Below the pieces are notes generated by a model. That model was not told the DNA's origin, made no database searches, and worked only from the letters and a program-made list of their open reading frames with translations. Below are positions 9,001-16,863 of a DNA stretch of 33,881 nucleotides, one piece after another. Both the position numbers and the translations under genes were made by a program. Origin of the DNA: CAZUZD01 sp964624465 (GTDB lineage: Bacteria; Planctomycetota; Planctomycetia; Isosphaerales; Isosphaeraceae). Numbering within the stretch: the first letter of the stretch is position 1; every line of letters begins with the position of its first letter. Where the stretch lies: contig CAZUZD010000028.1 in NCBI GenBank assembly GCA_964624465.1, positions 1-33,881 on the forward strand, given 5' to 3'.

Positions 9001-11845
9001 GTCCGACTACGCGGCCACGATCCAGTGGGGTGACGGCACCCCGCCCACCGCGGCCACCTTCCGCGACGCCGGCGACCGCACCATCGAGGTGCTCGGCACC
9101 CACCAGTACGCCGCCTACGCGGCCAACGCGGCCAACACGTTCAACGTCGTCGTCACGGTCCAGGCCGGCAGCACCTCGAAGCAGGTCGTCGCCAGCACGG
9201 CCCGCGTCACCGACGCGCCGATCACCCTGACCCCCGCGCCCGCGCTGAACCTGACCGAGGGCGTGCCCTTCGCCGGCACGCTGGCGACGTTCGTCGACGC
9301 CAACCCCGTCGGCACGGCCGCCGACTTCGTCGCGACCCTCACCTGGGGCGACGGCGTGACCGAGGCCGCCACGCTCGTGCCCGCCGGCCCGGCCACGTAC
9401 CGGGTGCAGGGGACGCACGCGTTCCACTACGGCACCTACCCGATCGAGATCACCGTGGCGTCGTCGCGGCCCTTCGGCCTGGCGGCCAGCACGACCGCGA
9501 CCACGGCCCAGGTGGGCGACGCCACGCTGGCCGTCGTGCCGCTGGGCCCGATCACCGCGGTCGAGGGCCGCGAGGCCGAGTTCGTGGTGGCGCAGTTCGT
9601 CGACGCCAACCCGGGCGCTCGCCCGAACGACAACGCCGCGGTGATCACCTGGGGCGACGGCACCGGCACGAGCCTCGGCACCGTGCGGCTCGACGCCGCC
9701 ACCGGCCGCTACCTCGTCTCGGCCCGGCACACGTACGGCCTGGGCAACTTCTCCGCCAGCACCCGGATCACCGGCCAGGGCGGCGCGGTGGTGGTGGCCA
9801 CGACCACCGTGCTCGTGCCCAACGCGCCGCTGACCGTCGTCGCCAACCAGCTCACGGGGCTGTACGAGGGCCCGTTCCGCGGCGTGGTCGGGTCGTTCGT
9901 CGATCCCAACCCGCTGAGCGCCGCTGGCAACTTCACCGCCAGCGTGGTGTGGAGCGATGACGTCACCACCCGCGGCCTGATCTCCCCCGACGGCGCCGGT
10001 GGGTTCCGCGTGACCACCGACCGCGTGCTGGCCCCCGGTAGCCTGAGCTTCCGCCTCGTGGTTCGCGACCTGGCTGCGGGCGTGGACTTCACCGCGCCGG
10101 GCCAGGGCCACGTCGTCGTCGGCGACGCCCCGATCTCCGCCCTCCAGGCCGCCGGGCCGTTCGCGCTGATCGAGGGCCAGACCCTCGGCGCCACGCTGGC
10201 CACGTTCCTGGACACCAACCCCAACGGCACCCCGACCGACTGGGTGGCGACGATCGTCTGGGGCGACGGCACCCAGTCGGTGGGCACCATCACCCGGGGC
10301 GCCGGCGGCGTGCTCAACGTCGCGGGCAACCACGCCTTCCCGGTCGGCTCCTACCGGCCGGCGATCACCGTCACCAGCAAGCTCACGGCCGCCAACACCG
10401 CGACCGTGTCCACCGACGTCGCCGTCTCGAACGCGGCGCTCACGGTCCGGCCGCTGCCGATCGCCGCGGTGCAGGGGACCCCGTTCGCCGGCCCGATCGC
10501 CCAGCTCCTCGACGCCAACCCGAACCAGGCGCCCGAGACGTACCCGCTCTCGATCAACTGGGGCGACGGCACGCCCCTGGTCCCCGCCATCCTCGTGCCC
10601 CGGGAGAATGGCCGGTTCGACGTGATGCCCCGGGAGCCGCACCGGTTCCAGGGGATCGGCCAGTTCGTCGTCAAGCTCACCTACTCCGACGGCGTGGCGC
10701 CCGCGGCGACCATCGACCTGCCGGCCACCGTGTCCAACGCCCCGATCACCGGCACGTTCGTCGCCTTCACGCCGATCGAGCGCACCCCGTACGACGGCGT
10801 CGTGGCCCGGTTCCGGGACGCCCTGCCGGGCGTTCCGGTCGGGGCCTACGCGGCGACGATCGACTTCGGCGACGGCACCACCGGCGCCGGCATCGTGGCG
10901 GCCGACCCGACGGTCCCCGGTGGCCTGGTCGTGCGGCCGGCCACGCCCAAGACGTACCTGCGGCCGGGCCCGGTGGCCGTCGGCGTGACCCTGCACGACG
11001 GCGAGGGGGGCTCGGCCGTGGCCTTCGGGACCGTCACCGTGGCCGACCGGATCGTCCCCGTCGCTGGCCGGCTGGTCGCGGCCGATGACCGCGGCCCGTC
11101 GAGCACCGACGGCATCACCAACGTCCGGACCCCGACGTTCCGCGGCACCGCCGAGATCGGCGATGTCGTCACCCTGTTCGCCAGGCGCAACGACCTGCCC
11201 GCCGCCACCCCGATCGGCAAGGCGACCGCCGGCGCCGATGGCTCGTGGGCGATCACGACCGGGCCGCTGCTCGACGGGGTCTACGCCCTGTTCGCCAGCG
11301 CGGCCGACTCGGCCGGCCGGCCCAGCTCGGGCCTGCTGCCGATCGCGGCCTCCGACGCCGGCAACACGCTGGTCGTCGACACGGCCGCGCCCCGGGTCAC
11401 GGGCGTGAGCCTGAGCCCGCGCGACGGCCGGGTGCTGATCACCCTGCAGGACGACCGCACCGGGTTCACCGACGCCGCCCTCGGGCTCGTCGGCAACTAC
11501 AGCCTCGGCCTGCCCGGCCGCAACGGGGCGATCGCCCCGATCCGCCTGGCGATGGGTGGCGTGAGCGCCGGCGGCGCCACCAGCCCGCGCACCGTCACCC
11601 TCCGCACCCCGGGCGCCCTGGCCCGCGGGGCGTATCGCCTGGGGATCTCGGGCACCGGCCTGACCGACCTGGCCGGCAACGCCATCGACGGCGGCGTCTA
11701 CACCCCGCCAGTGCCGATCCGCCCCGGCCTGGCCTACGTGGCCCAGGTCGTGGCCACGAGCACCGGCGGCGCCGGCCCGTTCGTGCCCCCGACGAGCACC
11801 ATCGCCCGCCCCGCCCGGATCGCCCGCACCGTCCGCCGCTCCTGA
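6074..11845 (+). CDS. Giant exoprotein: M36 fungalysin metallopeptidase head, ten-repeat WGDG stalk, Ig-like C-terminus
   Basis: The protein has 1923 residues and I find no cysteine, as expected for a protein working outside the cell. After the basic N-terminus and LEARTLM (24-30) comes a propeptide-like region (about 40-230). The M36 catalytic domain (about 230-650) has the zinc motif HEFGH at 430-434 within VHEFGHGVSNRLTGG, the third zinc ligand in GEGWSDWW (Glu460), and the family signatures YGWLDTDGVAG-like and GEIWAAALWDL. It probably cleaves proteins outside the cell. Ten stalk repeats follow (681-1598), then Ig-like C-terminal modules homologous to those of the previous gene and the tail RTVRRS. 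The start at 6074 is supported by GGAG 11 bases upstream and by the N-terminal motif. An open extension to 5873 is arginine/proline-rich, non-conserved-looking sequence and is rejected. No hydrophobic signal peptide is evident. Confidence 0.93.
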   Translation: MIDRRLPDGSRRRTPRRPVLLESLEARTLMTGVPRYLTGPNPGTPLQIALGYLGGAGASVGYAAGDAARLKVTNQYADAHNGVTHVYLQQGFNGLVVENARLSVNVGPVGEVINVGGRFIAGLGNQPSAPKPPDPGLSALQALYAIADDLALTPSGPGTDGSPATGVDRSTTLTAPGISVKPVPAHLEYFATANGPRLAWDFVVTVSEPQFQVYNAFADANTGELLHAYEWVDHLSDGMYNVFPLPLGSPLDGPRAILDSPYDPAASPFGWLDTDGVAGADSQTTTGNNVDAYVDTFGFFPADGTATQPRPNAGAGLNFDFAFDPTQAPSTYANAATTNLFYVNNVLHDVHAKYGFTEVGGNFQVKNYSGQGQGNDPVFAVESFGSDSGYLDNAFMYTPPDGESPTMAMFLWDLTNPLRSGGFDAEVIVHEFGHGVSNRLTGGPANANALDSIQSGGMGEGWSDWWSLMFTQGQPTPTQNTVQSVGNYVLGYPQDGPGIRQYPYSYNMAVNPHTLGNYNNNPEVHAAGEIWAAALWDLNILLVQKHGYEPNLSLGYQGAGSAGNVLAMQLVTDGLKLQPVNPSFTQGRDAILLADQALTGGANQFEIWSAFARRGFGVNAQDFGADSVNVIEDFSLPDVLFVQLNAVNATENTALSNVNLGTFFDPAGAAPLNLYSATVDWGDGSPATVATLAQSGPNSFNILGSHTYREGGAFAITVNVVRPGTSGSNSRTAAIVDLPMSSTNGAPLAGTEGVPLAAALGGFSDALDPDVHAPTDYTVVINWGDGSPPTPGTVVAGAGFNVFTVRGTHSYLNAGAYTVTTTITSPGGGTATTTTPVVMTNFAIAAQFVPISPLEGTNFFGVIARFQARPTAVVSDFAAMVDWGDGTNPKPGLIRRDLVTGDYTISGSNLYPREGVYPMTVTLTDRGTPVLPVLTGNATVTDATISTQAVQFSRVEGQVFNGVVARFVDTNIYGVLSDYAATIQWGDGTPPTAATFRDAGDRTIEVLGTHQYAAYAANAANTFNVVVTVQAGSTSKQVVASTARVTDAPITLTPAPALNLTEGVPFAGTLATFVDANPVGTAADFVATLTWGDGVTEAATLVPAGPATYRVQGTHAFHYGTYPIEITVASSRPFGLAASTTATTAQVGDATLAVVPLGPITAVEGREAEFVVAQFVDANPGARPNDNAAVITWGDGTGTSLGTVRLDAATGRYLVSARHTYGLGNFSASTRITGQGGAVVVATTTVLVPNAPLTVVANQLTGLYEGPFRGVVGSFVDPNPLSAAGNFTASVVWSDDVTTRGLISPDGAGGFRVTTDRVLAPGSLSFRLVVRDLAAGVDFTAPGQGHVVVGDAPISALQAAGPFALIEGQTLGATLATFLDTNPNGTPTDWVATIVWGDGTQSVGTITRGAGGVLNVAGNHAFPVGSYRPAITVTSKLTAANTATVSTDVAVSNAALTVRPLPIAAVQGTPFAGPIAQLLDANPNQAPETYPLSINWGDGTPLVPAILVPRENGRFDVMPREPHRFQGIGQFVVKLTYSDGVAPAATIDLPATVSNAPITGTFVAFTPIERTPYDGVVARFRDALPGVPVGAYAATIDFGDGTTGAGIVAADPTVPGGLVVRPATPKTYLRPGPVAVGVTLHDGEGGSAVAFGTVTVADRIVPVAGRLVAADDRGPSSTDGITNVRTPTFRGTAEIGDVVTLFARRNDLPAATPIGKATAGADGSWAITTGPLLDGVYALFASAADSAGRPSSGLLPIAASDAGNTLVVDTAAPRVTGVSLSPRDGRVLITLQDDRTGFTDAALGLVGNYSLGLPGRNGAIAPIRLAMGGVSAGGATSPRTVTLRTPGALARGAYRLGISGTGLTDLAGNAIDGGVYTPPVPIRPGLAYVAQVVATSTGGAGPFVPPTSTIARPARIARTVRRS
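8011..11055 (+). repeat. Ten tandem stalk repeats of about 101 residues (fungalysin exoprotein)
   Basis: The core positions are residues 681, 783, 883, 985, 1091, 1193, 1293, 1396, 1496 and 1598, a spacing of 100-106. Eight units keep WGDG; unit 7 reads WSDD and unit 10 reads FGDG. The first unit opens with ATENT, as does the first unit of the preceding gene's stalk, so the stalks share an ordered start and not just repeat similarity. The likely role is a rigid spacer or adhesion stalk. Confidence 0.88.
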
Positions 11846-11874
11846 GCGGGTCGGCCCACCGTTGAGCTGAGCGC

Positions 11875-11917
11875 AGGCCCGCCGTCCCGGAGGAGTTCCC
11901 TCCCGGACGGCGGGCCT
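11875..11917 (+). terminator. Long hairpin terminator after the fungalysin exoprotein
   Basis: A 19-base stem with a single mismatch (11875-11893 with 11899-11917; core GGCCCGCCGTCC/GGACGGCGGGCC) and a 5-base loop begins 29 bases after the stop. It is followed by cgctattt, a weak T-rich tail. Confidence 0.8.
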
Positions 11918-12198
11918 CGCTATTTCCCAGGAGTCGCGGTGCCGTCGTCGGGCTCTTTCGGCGGAACCCAACTGTCGGGATCGGGGAACCGCCGAGCGGA
12001 GCCCGGACCCTGCACCCCGGGCTGGGTTGCCGTGTGGCGTGGCCTGAGCGATTGCGTGGCCACGCCGACGATTCGGAGGCCACCGACCCGGCCCGCCGGA
12101 TCTCGCTCCGCTCATCCAACCCACGGGACAGGTTGACGGCCGGTCGCACGAGCGGACGCGGCTCCACCTGTCAAAAGTTCATGCGAGGTGTCCGGATC
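11918..12198. other. Gene-free stretch between convergent exoprotein and dps
   Basis: I see no supported gene. The stretch holds one perfect 9-base inverted repeat, GGCGTGGCC (12036-12044) and GGCCACGCC (12058-12066) with a 13-base loop, which might end dps transcripts although it lies 133 bases past the dps stop. A 65-residue open frame here looks like chance high-GC coding. Confidence 0.5.
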
Positions 12199-12714
12199 TC
12201 AGCCGCGGTCCTGGCAGTGGGCCTCGACGAACCAGAGGCGCTTGTCGACGTCGCGGGAGATCTCGGTGTAGAGGTCGGCGGTCGACTGGTCGCCGTGCTC
12301 GCCGGCCTCGTTGATGGCCGCGCGGATGGCGTTGGCGTACTGGCCCAGGCGGTCGGCGACGGCGACGAGGTGGTCGCGGCTGCCGAGGGCGTCGACGGGG
12401 TACTCGGGCAGCGTGCTCGCCTCGGCGGCCATCCGCACCGTGCCGGTGGCGTAACCCCCGAGCGCGGTGGCGCGCTCGGCGATGGCGTCGACGAACTCGA
12501 GCACCTCGCCGGCGATCAGGTCGAAGAGCTGGTGGAGCTGGAAGAACTCCTCGCCCTTGACGTTCCAGTGGGCCTGCTTGAGCTGGGAATACAGGTCGAG
12601 GCTCTCGGCCAGTCGCTGGTTCAGGCCGGCGATGAGGGCCTCGCGGGCCTCGGCCGGCAGGTCGACGCGGGTGGCGAAGCGGCGGTGCTTGAGCTCGGAC
12701 TTGGCGGTGGCCAT
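12199..12714 (-). CDS. dps: Dps-family ferritin-like DNA-protection protein
   Basis: Dps forms a 12-subunit shell that oxidises ferrous iron with peroxide and stores it, protecting DNA. The 171 residues carry the full inter-subunit ferroxidase set with the classic spacing: His49 (AHWNVKG), His61 and Asp65 (LHQLFD), Asp76 and Glu80 (FVDAIAERATALGG). The basic N-terminus (KSELKHRRFATR) could contact DNA. An upstream extension of 45 residues is open but is proline-rich and unlike Dps. The ATG at 12714 has GGAG about 11 bases upstream. The gene is divergent from plsX, and 448 bases lie between them. A dyad GGGCCGA/TCGGCCC at 12818-12839 could be an operator; no OxyR or PerR site is recognisable. 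Confidence 0.95.
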   Translation of the reverse strand: MATAKSELKHRRFATRVDLPAEAREALIAGLNQRLAESLDLYSQLKQAHWNVKGEEFFQLHQLFDLIAGEVLEFVDAIAERATALGGYATGTVRMAAEASTLPEYPVDALGSRDHLVAVADRLGQYANAIRAAINEAGEHGDQSTADLYTEISRDVDKRLWFVEAHCQDRG

Positions 12715-12854
12715 CGATCGAGGTCTCCAGAGCGGGGGAGCGGGCGGCCCCACGTCGGCGGGTCCGGGGTGGTCGGCCAGCCTGAGCCGATCCACGCGCC
12801 CGGAGAGTGCAATTTGCGGGCCGAATCGGGCCTCGGCCCCCGCCATCACGTTGC

Positions 12855-12884
12855 TTGACAGGGCTGCGCAGGCACCTTTAGGAT
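12855..12884 (+). promoter_or_regulatory. Strong predicted sigma70-type promoter upstream of plsX
   Basis: A perfect TTGACA (12855-12860) and TAGGAT (12879-12884) are separated by 18 bases. It is the best promoter match I see in the window. Transcription would start near 12891, about 270 bases before the plsX ATG. Confidence 0.7.
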
Positions 12885-12933
12885 ACGGCCTGCCAGCGGC
12901 CGGGGCCAGGCCGGCACGCTCCGGGACATCGGT

Positions 12934-12980
12934 GGGACGGTCGGTCGCGCGCCCTGCGCGGCGGGTCGGTCCCGTTTTTT
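12934..12980 (+). terminator. Terminator- or attenuator-like structure in the plsX leader
   Basis: The inner stem GTCGCGC/GCGCGGC (12944-12950 with 12956-12962, one G-U pair) lies inside an outer GGGAC/GTCCC stem (12934-12938 with 12969-12973). One base later comes TTTTTT (12975-12980). This is the only T6 run after a hairpin that I noticed in the window. No plus-strand gene lies between the promoter at 12855 and this point. Confidence 0.45.
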
Positions 12981-13162
12981 GTCCCTGGGCGGCGGTGGAT
13001 CGGCTCCGCTGGCGTTATGATGGGCCCAATCGGCGACGGCCCGGGCTCACCGCGCCCGGTCGGCGCCCCCGGCCACGTCACCGGCCGTCGCGTGGGCCCG
13101 CTCCCACGCGAGCCGGCACCGGGCCGTTTTCGAACCGCAGACCCGCACCGGAGAGCTTCACG

Positions 13163-14206
13163 ATGCGCATCGCGCTGGACGCCATGGGCGGCGATCACGC
13201 CCCGGCCCCGATCGTCTTCGGAGCCGTCCAGGCCGTACAGTCCGATCCGTTGATGACGGTCGTTCTGGTGGGTGATCAGGAGCGCATCGAGGCCGAGCTG
13301 GCCCGGCACTCCGGCGCCGTGCGCGAGCGATTGCCGATCGTCCACGCCAGCCAGGTCATCGGCATGGAGGAGAAGCCCGTCGAGGCCCTCCGCAAGAAGC
13401 GGGACAACTCGATCTCGCGCTGCTGGATGCTCATGGGCACCGGCGAGGTCAACGCGGTCGTCTCGGCCGGCAACACCGGAGCCATGGTGGGCGCCGGCCT
13501 GTTCAACGGCAAGCTGTTCCTGCCCGGCGTCCGCCGCCCCGGCATCGCGGCCATCTACCCGACCCACAAGGGCCCGGCCGCGATCGTCGACGTCGGCGCC
13601 AACATGCACGCCAAGCCCGAGGACCTGTACCAGTACGGCGTCATGGGCGCCATCTACGCCGAGAACGTGCTGGGCGTCACCGAGCCGACCATCGGCATCC
13701 TGAACGTGGGCGAGGAGGAGGACAAGGGCAACGACCTGGTCCGCGCCGCCCGCGCCATGTTCCTCAACAGCAAGTTCGCCCACCGCTTCGTCGGCAACAT
13801 CGAGGGCCGCGACATCTACAGCGGCAAGGCCCGGGTGATCGTGACCGAGGGGTTCACCGGCAACGTGCTGCTCAAGAGCGGCGAGGGCGCCGTCGACTTC
13901 CTGTTCTCCGAGCTCAAGCAGGAGATGGCCAAGCTCCTGCCCCGGCTCTCGCTCGAGGACGGCCAGCGGGTCGCCGCCGGGTTCAAGGAGATCAAGCAGC
14001 GCTACGAGTACAACGAGTTCGGCGGCGGGCCGCTGCTCGGCATCAAGGGCGCCTGCATCATCTGCCACGGCTCCAGCGACGACCGCGCCATCCGCAACGC
14101 GTTGCGGGTGGCGGCGATCATGGCCGAGGACCGCATCGGCGTGGAGATCACGGCTGCCCTGGCCGACATGCCCGAGGCGGCCCCCGAGCCCGGCCCGGCC
14201 GCCTGA
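13163..14206 (+). CDS. plsX: Phosphate acyltransferase PlsX
   Basis: PlsX converts acyl-ACP and phosphate to acyl-phosphate, the donor used by PlsY to start phospholipid synthesis; it works peripherally at the membrane. The 347 residues open with the family signature MRIALDAMGGDHAP. They also contain VVSAGNTGAMV, VDVGAN, LNVGEEEDKGN, the FVGNIEGRDI segment and VTEGFTGNVLLKSGEG, all typical of PlsX. The start is set by GGAGAG 8 bases upstream and by homology; the longer open frame upstream is non-coding. fabD follows 120 bases downstream on the same strand. rpmF, which often precedes plsX, is not present. Confidence 0.97.
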   Translation: MRIALDAMGGDHAPAPIVFGAVQAVQSDPLMTVVLVGDQERIEAELARHSGAVRERLPIVHASQVIGMEEKPVEALRKKRDNSISRCWMLMGTGEVNAVVSAGNTGAMVGAGLFNGKLFLPGVRRPGIAAIYPTHKGPAAIVDVGANMHAKPEDLYQYGVMGAIYAENVLGVTEPTIGILNVGEEEDKGNDLVRAARAMFLNSKFAHRFVGNIEGRDIYSGKARVIVTEGFTGNVLLKSGEGAVDFLFSELKQEMAKLLPRLSLEDGQRVAAGFKEIKQRYEYNEFGGGPLLGIKGACIICHGSSDDRAIRNALRVAAIMAEDRIGVEITAALADMPEAAPEPGPAA

Positions 14207-14245
14207 CCGACCCCTGCGGCACGCCCCCTCAACGACCGTGGATCT

Positions 14246-14269
14246 GGGCCCACCACGCTGCGTGGGCCC
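14246..14269 (+). terminator. Hairpin between plsX and fabD
   Basis: Perfect 8-base arms GGGCCCAC and GTGGGCCC enclose an 8-base loop, 39 bases after plsX and 57 before fabD. No T-run follows. It may lower read-through into fabD or protect the plsX 3' end. Confidence 0.5.
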
Positions 14270-14326
14270 CTGGAGTGCGGCCCCGACCGGAACGAGCCGG
14301 CGGGCCGCGGTGCGGAGACTGCCCCG

Positions 14327-15241
14327 ATGCCGAAGATCGCCTTCCTGTTCCCGGGCCAGGGTGCCCAGTTCGTCGGCATGGGCCGCGAGCTCGACCGCGA
14401 CCTGCCCGCCGCGCACGACCTGTTCGACCGGGCCAACGCGATCCTCGGCTTCGACCTCCGCGCCGCCTGCTTCGACGGGCCCGAGGACCGGCTCGCCGCC
14501 ACCGACATCAGCCAGCCGGCGATCTTCGTCGCCAGCCTGGCCGCGCTCGAGAGCCTCAAGGCCGAGCAGCCCGATCTCATTGGCCAGTGCGCCGGCGCCG
14601 CCGGCCTGAGCCTGGGCGAGTACACGGCCCTGGTCTTCGCCGGGGCGCTCGACTTCGAGGCGGCCCTGAAGGTCGTCCAGCGCCGCGGCCAGGCCATGCA
14701 GGCCGCCGCCGAGGCCACCCGCTCGGGGATGGTCAGCGTCCTGGGCCTCGACCCCGAGAAGCTCGACGAGCTGTGCGCGAAGGTCGGTCAGCACGGCCGG
14801 ATCTGGAAGGCGAACCTGCTCTGTCCGGGCAACGTCGCCGTCTCCGGCGATGAGCCGGCGCTGGCCCACGTCGAGGCCGTCGCCGCCGAGCTGGGCGCCA
14901 TGAAGGCCATCCGCCTCTCCGTCGCCGGCGCCTTCCACACCCCGCTCATGAAGCCCGCCGACGAGCAGCTCGCCACCGCCCTGGCCGCCGCCGACGTGCG
15001 GGCCCCCCGGGTGCCCGTCTACTCCAACGTCACCGCCGCCCCGCACCCCGACGACCCCGCCGCCATCCGCGCCGCGCTGGCCGAGCAGGTGACCGTCGGC
15101 GTGCGCTGGGAGGAGTCGATCCGCCGCATGCTGGCCGACGGCTACGACACCTTCTACGAGATCGGCCCCGGCCGCGTCCTCACCGGCCTGCTCAAGCGCA
15201 TCGACCGCAAGGTGCCCTGCACGAACATCCCCGCGAAGTGA
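14327..15241 (+). CDS. fabD: Malonyl-CoA:ACP transacylase FabD
   Basis: FabD loads malonyl groups from CoA onto acyl carrier protein for chain elongation. The 304 residues begin with the PGQGAQ signature (FPGQGAQFVGMG). They contain the nucleophile motif GLSLGEY with Ser95, the malonate-binding Arg120 (QRRGQAMQ) and the catalytic His204 (GAFHTPLM). The motif is GLSLGEY where Escherichia has GHSLGEY, a variant I recall from plant and cyanobacterial enzymes. GGAG 11 bases before the ATG supports the start. plsX lies upstream. The next gene starts 68 bases downstream on the same strand and may be cotranscribed. fabG, often next to fabD, is displaced by about 3 kb. Confidence 0.97.
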   Translation: MPKIAFLFPGQGAQFVGMGRELDRDLPAAHDLFDRANAILGFDLRAACFDGPEDRLAATDISQPAIFVASLAALESLKAEQPDLIGQCAGAAGLSLGEYTALVFAGALDFEAALKVVQRRGQAMQAAAEATRSGMVSVLGLDPEKLDELCAKVGQHGRIWKANLLCPGNVAVSGDEPALAHVEAVAAELGAMKAIRLSVAGAFHTPLMKPADEQLATALAAADVRAPRVPVYSNVTAAPHPDDPAAIRAALAEQVTVGVRWEESIRRMLADGYDTFYEIGPGRVLTGLLKRIDRKVPCTNIPAK

Positions 15242-15309
15242 GCCGGGCGCTGCCGGCGTCGGCGGACCCGTGGGGGGTGCAGGCCCTGGTCGCAGGGGAG
15301 CGCCGCGCC

Positions 15310-16755
15310 ATGCCGACCCGGGCCCGCCTCGCCTCTCGCCGGCCGCGACCCTGGCCGCTCGTCGCGCTGCTCCTGCTGGCGGTCCTGCCCACCGCCGGCG
15401 CGAGCCGGACACCCGACGACCCGCCACCGGAGCCGGCGGCCGACCGACCCCGGCTGATCGTGCTCACGGACATCAGCAGCCTGACGGCGGGCGAGGCCGA
15501 GCCCGACGACGGGCAGTCGCTGATCCGCCTGATGCTCTACACCAACGAGTTCGACGTCGAGGGCCTGGTCGCGTCGTCGAACCTGGGCCACGGTCCTCGG
15601 GTGCGTCCCGACCTGATTCGCACGGTGATCGGGGCGTACCGCCAGGTCGAGGCGAACCTGCGGCGGCACGACGCCCGCTACCCGGCCGCCGCGACGCTCC
15701 TGGAGGCCGTGAAGGCCGGCCAGCCGGTCGCCGGTCCCGACGTGCCGGTGGCCGACTGCGTGGGCCCCGGGCGCGACACTGAGGCCTCACGGCACCTCGT
15801 CACCGTGGTCGATCGACCCGATCCCCGGCCCGTCTGGGTGCTCGTCTGGGGCGGCTCGGCCGACCTGGCCCAGGCGCTCTGGCACGTGCGTGCCACCCGC
15901 ACGCCCGAGGAGCTGGCCCGGTTCGTGGCGCGGCTGCGGGTGCACGCCATCGGCGACCAGGACGCGACCGGCCCCTGGATCCGCGCCGAGTTCCCCGGCC
16001 TGCTCACGATCACCCAGCGGCGGGCCTATCGCGGTGTGTACCGCGACGGCGACCCGACGCTCTGCGACTCGGCCTGGGTCCGCGCGCACATCCACGGCCA
16101 CGGCGCGCTCGGCGACCTGTACCCCGACTACCGCGGCGGCGACATCTGGTCGGCTCGCATCGGCCCGGTCCGCGGCATCAAGGAGGGGGACACCCCGTCG
16201 TTCCTGGCGCTGGTGCCCAACGGCCTGACCGATCTGGCGCACCCCGAGCTGGGGAGCTGGGGCGGCCGGTTCGCCGGCGAGGCCGGGCGCCTGACCGACG
16301 TGCCCGACGCCGACCTCGTGATTCCCGGCGACCTGGACCCGAGGATGTCGTCGGTGCACCGCTGGCGTCCGGCGTTCCAGGCCGACTTCCAGGCCCGCCT
16401 CGACGCCTGCGTCCGGCCCGTGGCCAAGGTCAACCATCCGCCCCGGGTCCAGATCGCCGGCGATCGCGACCGCCAGGTCCGCCCCGGTGACGTGCTCGTG
16501 CTCGACGCCGGCCGCACCGCCGACCCCGATCGCGACGCCCTCGACTTCGCCTGGAGCATCTACCCCGCCACCCCCGGCGCCGCGCCCGCGGTCGGGATCG
16601 ACGGGCAGGACACCCGCCTGGCGACCGTCGTGATCCCGCGCGAGTCCGCCGGCCAGACGATCGCGATGCTGCTGACCGTCACCGACCGCGGCTCACCCCG
16701 GCTCACGCGCTATGCCCGGGTGCTGCTCCATGTCGAGGCCGCCCCGGACCGCTGA
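15310..16755 (+). CDS. Exported DUF1593 / Sde182-like nucleoside-hydrolase-fold protein
   Basis: The 481-residue protein has an arginine-rich n-region and a hydrophobic stretch (PLVALLLLAVLPTAGA, about residues 15-31), so it is probably exported. The N-terminal domain resembles nucleoside hydrolase: RLIVLTDISS, EPDDGQSLIRLMLYTNEFDVEGLVASSN and the HAIGDQD segment recall the Asp-rich metal site, as in the DUF1593 family described as cellulose-binding. The C-terminal about 90 residues (from NHPPRVQIAGD) look like an Ig/PKD-type domain with DADPDRDALDFAW-like sequence. The true substrate is unknown; a glycoside or nucleoside is plausible. ATG 15310 has AGGGGAG 9 bases upstream. A GTG at 15238 overlapping the fabD stop would bury the signal peptide and is less likely. 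Confidence 0.85.
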   Translation: MPTRARLASRRPRPWPLVALLLLAVLPTAGASRTPDDPPPEPAADRPRLIVLTDISSLTAGEAEPDDGQSLIRLMLYTNEFDVEGLVASSNLGHGPRVRPDLIRTVIGAYRQVEANLRRHDARYPAAATLLEAVKAGQPVAGPDVPVADCVGPGRDTEASRHLVTVVDRPDPRPVWVLVWGGSADLAQALWHVRATRTPEELARFVARLRVHAIGDQDATGPWIRAEFPGLLTITQRRAYRGVYRDGDPTLCDSAWVRAHIHGHGALGDLYPDYRGGDIWSARIGPVRGIKEGDTPSFLALVPNGLTDLAHPELGSWGGRFAGEAGRLTDVPDADLVIPGDLDPRMSSVHRWRPAFQADFQARLDACVRPVAKVNHPPRVQIAGDRDRQVRPGDVLVLDAGRTADPDRDALDFAWSIYPATPGAAPAVGIDGQDTRLATVVIPRESAGQTIAMLLTVTDRGSPRLTRYARVLLHVEAAPDR

Positions 16756-16863
16756 GGCGTCGGGCGATCCGCCGCACCATCGCGAGCATACCCTGGATCC
16801 GGCGGGTGGGTCGGTGGATCGCTCCCGGCGACGAGTGGGGCGGGCCTCCGATCACGGGTCGGA

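Noticed and set aside
6806..12124. 1772-codon open frame on the minus strand
   Set aside because: Same artefact opposite the fungalysin gene, with periodic APVDRR-like segments that are reverse reads of the WGDG cores.
12885..13162. A possible rpmF (ribosomal protein L32) gene before plsX
   Set aside because: I looked for the L32 pattern with its Cys pairs and Arg/Lys-rich start in all plus frames and found nothing; the region holds leader structure only.
15238..15309. GTG start for the DUF1593 protein overlapping the fabD stop
   Set aside because: It would place 24 residues before the signal peptide; the ATG at 15310 has AGGGGAG at good spacing.
12878..15427. 849-codon minus-strand open frame over plsX and fabD
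   Set aside because: plsX and fabD are unmistakable on the plus strand; the minus frame has only His/Gly/Asp-rich low-complexity sequence.
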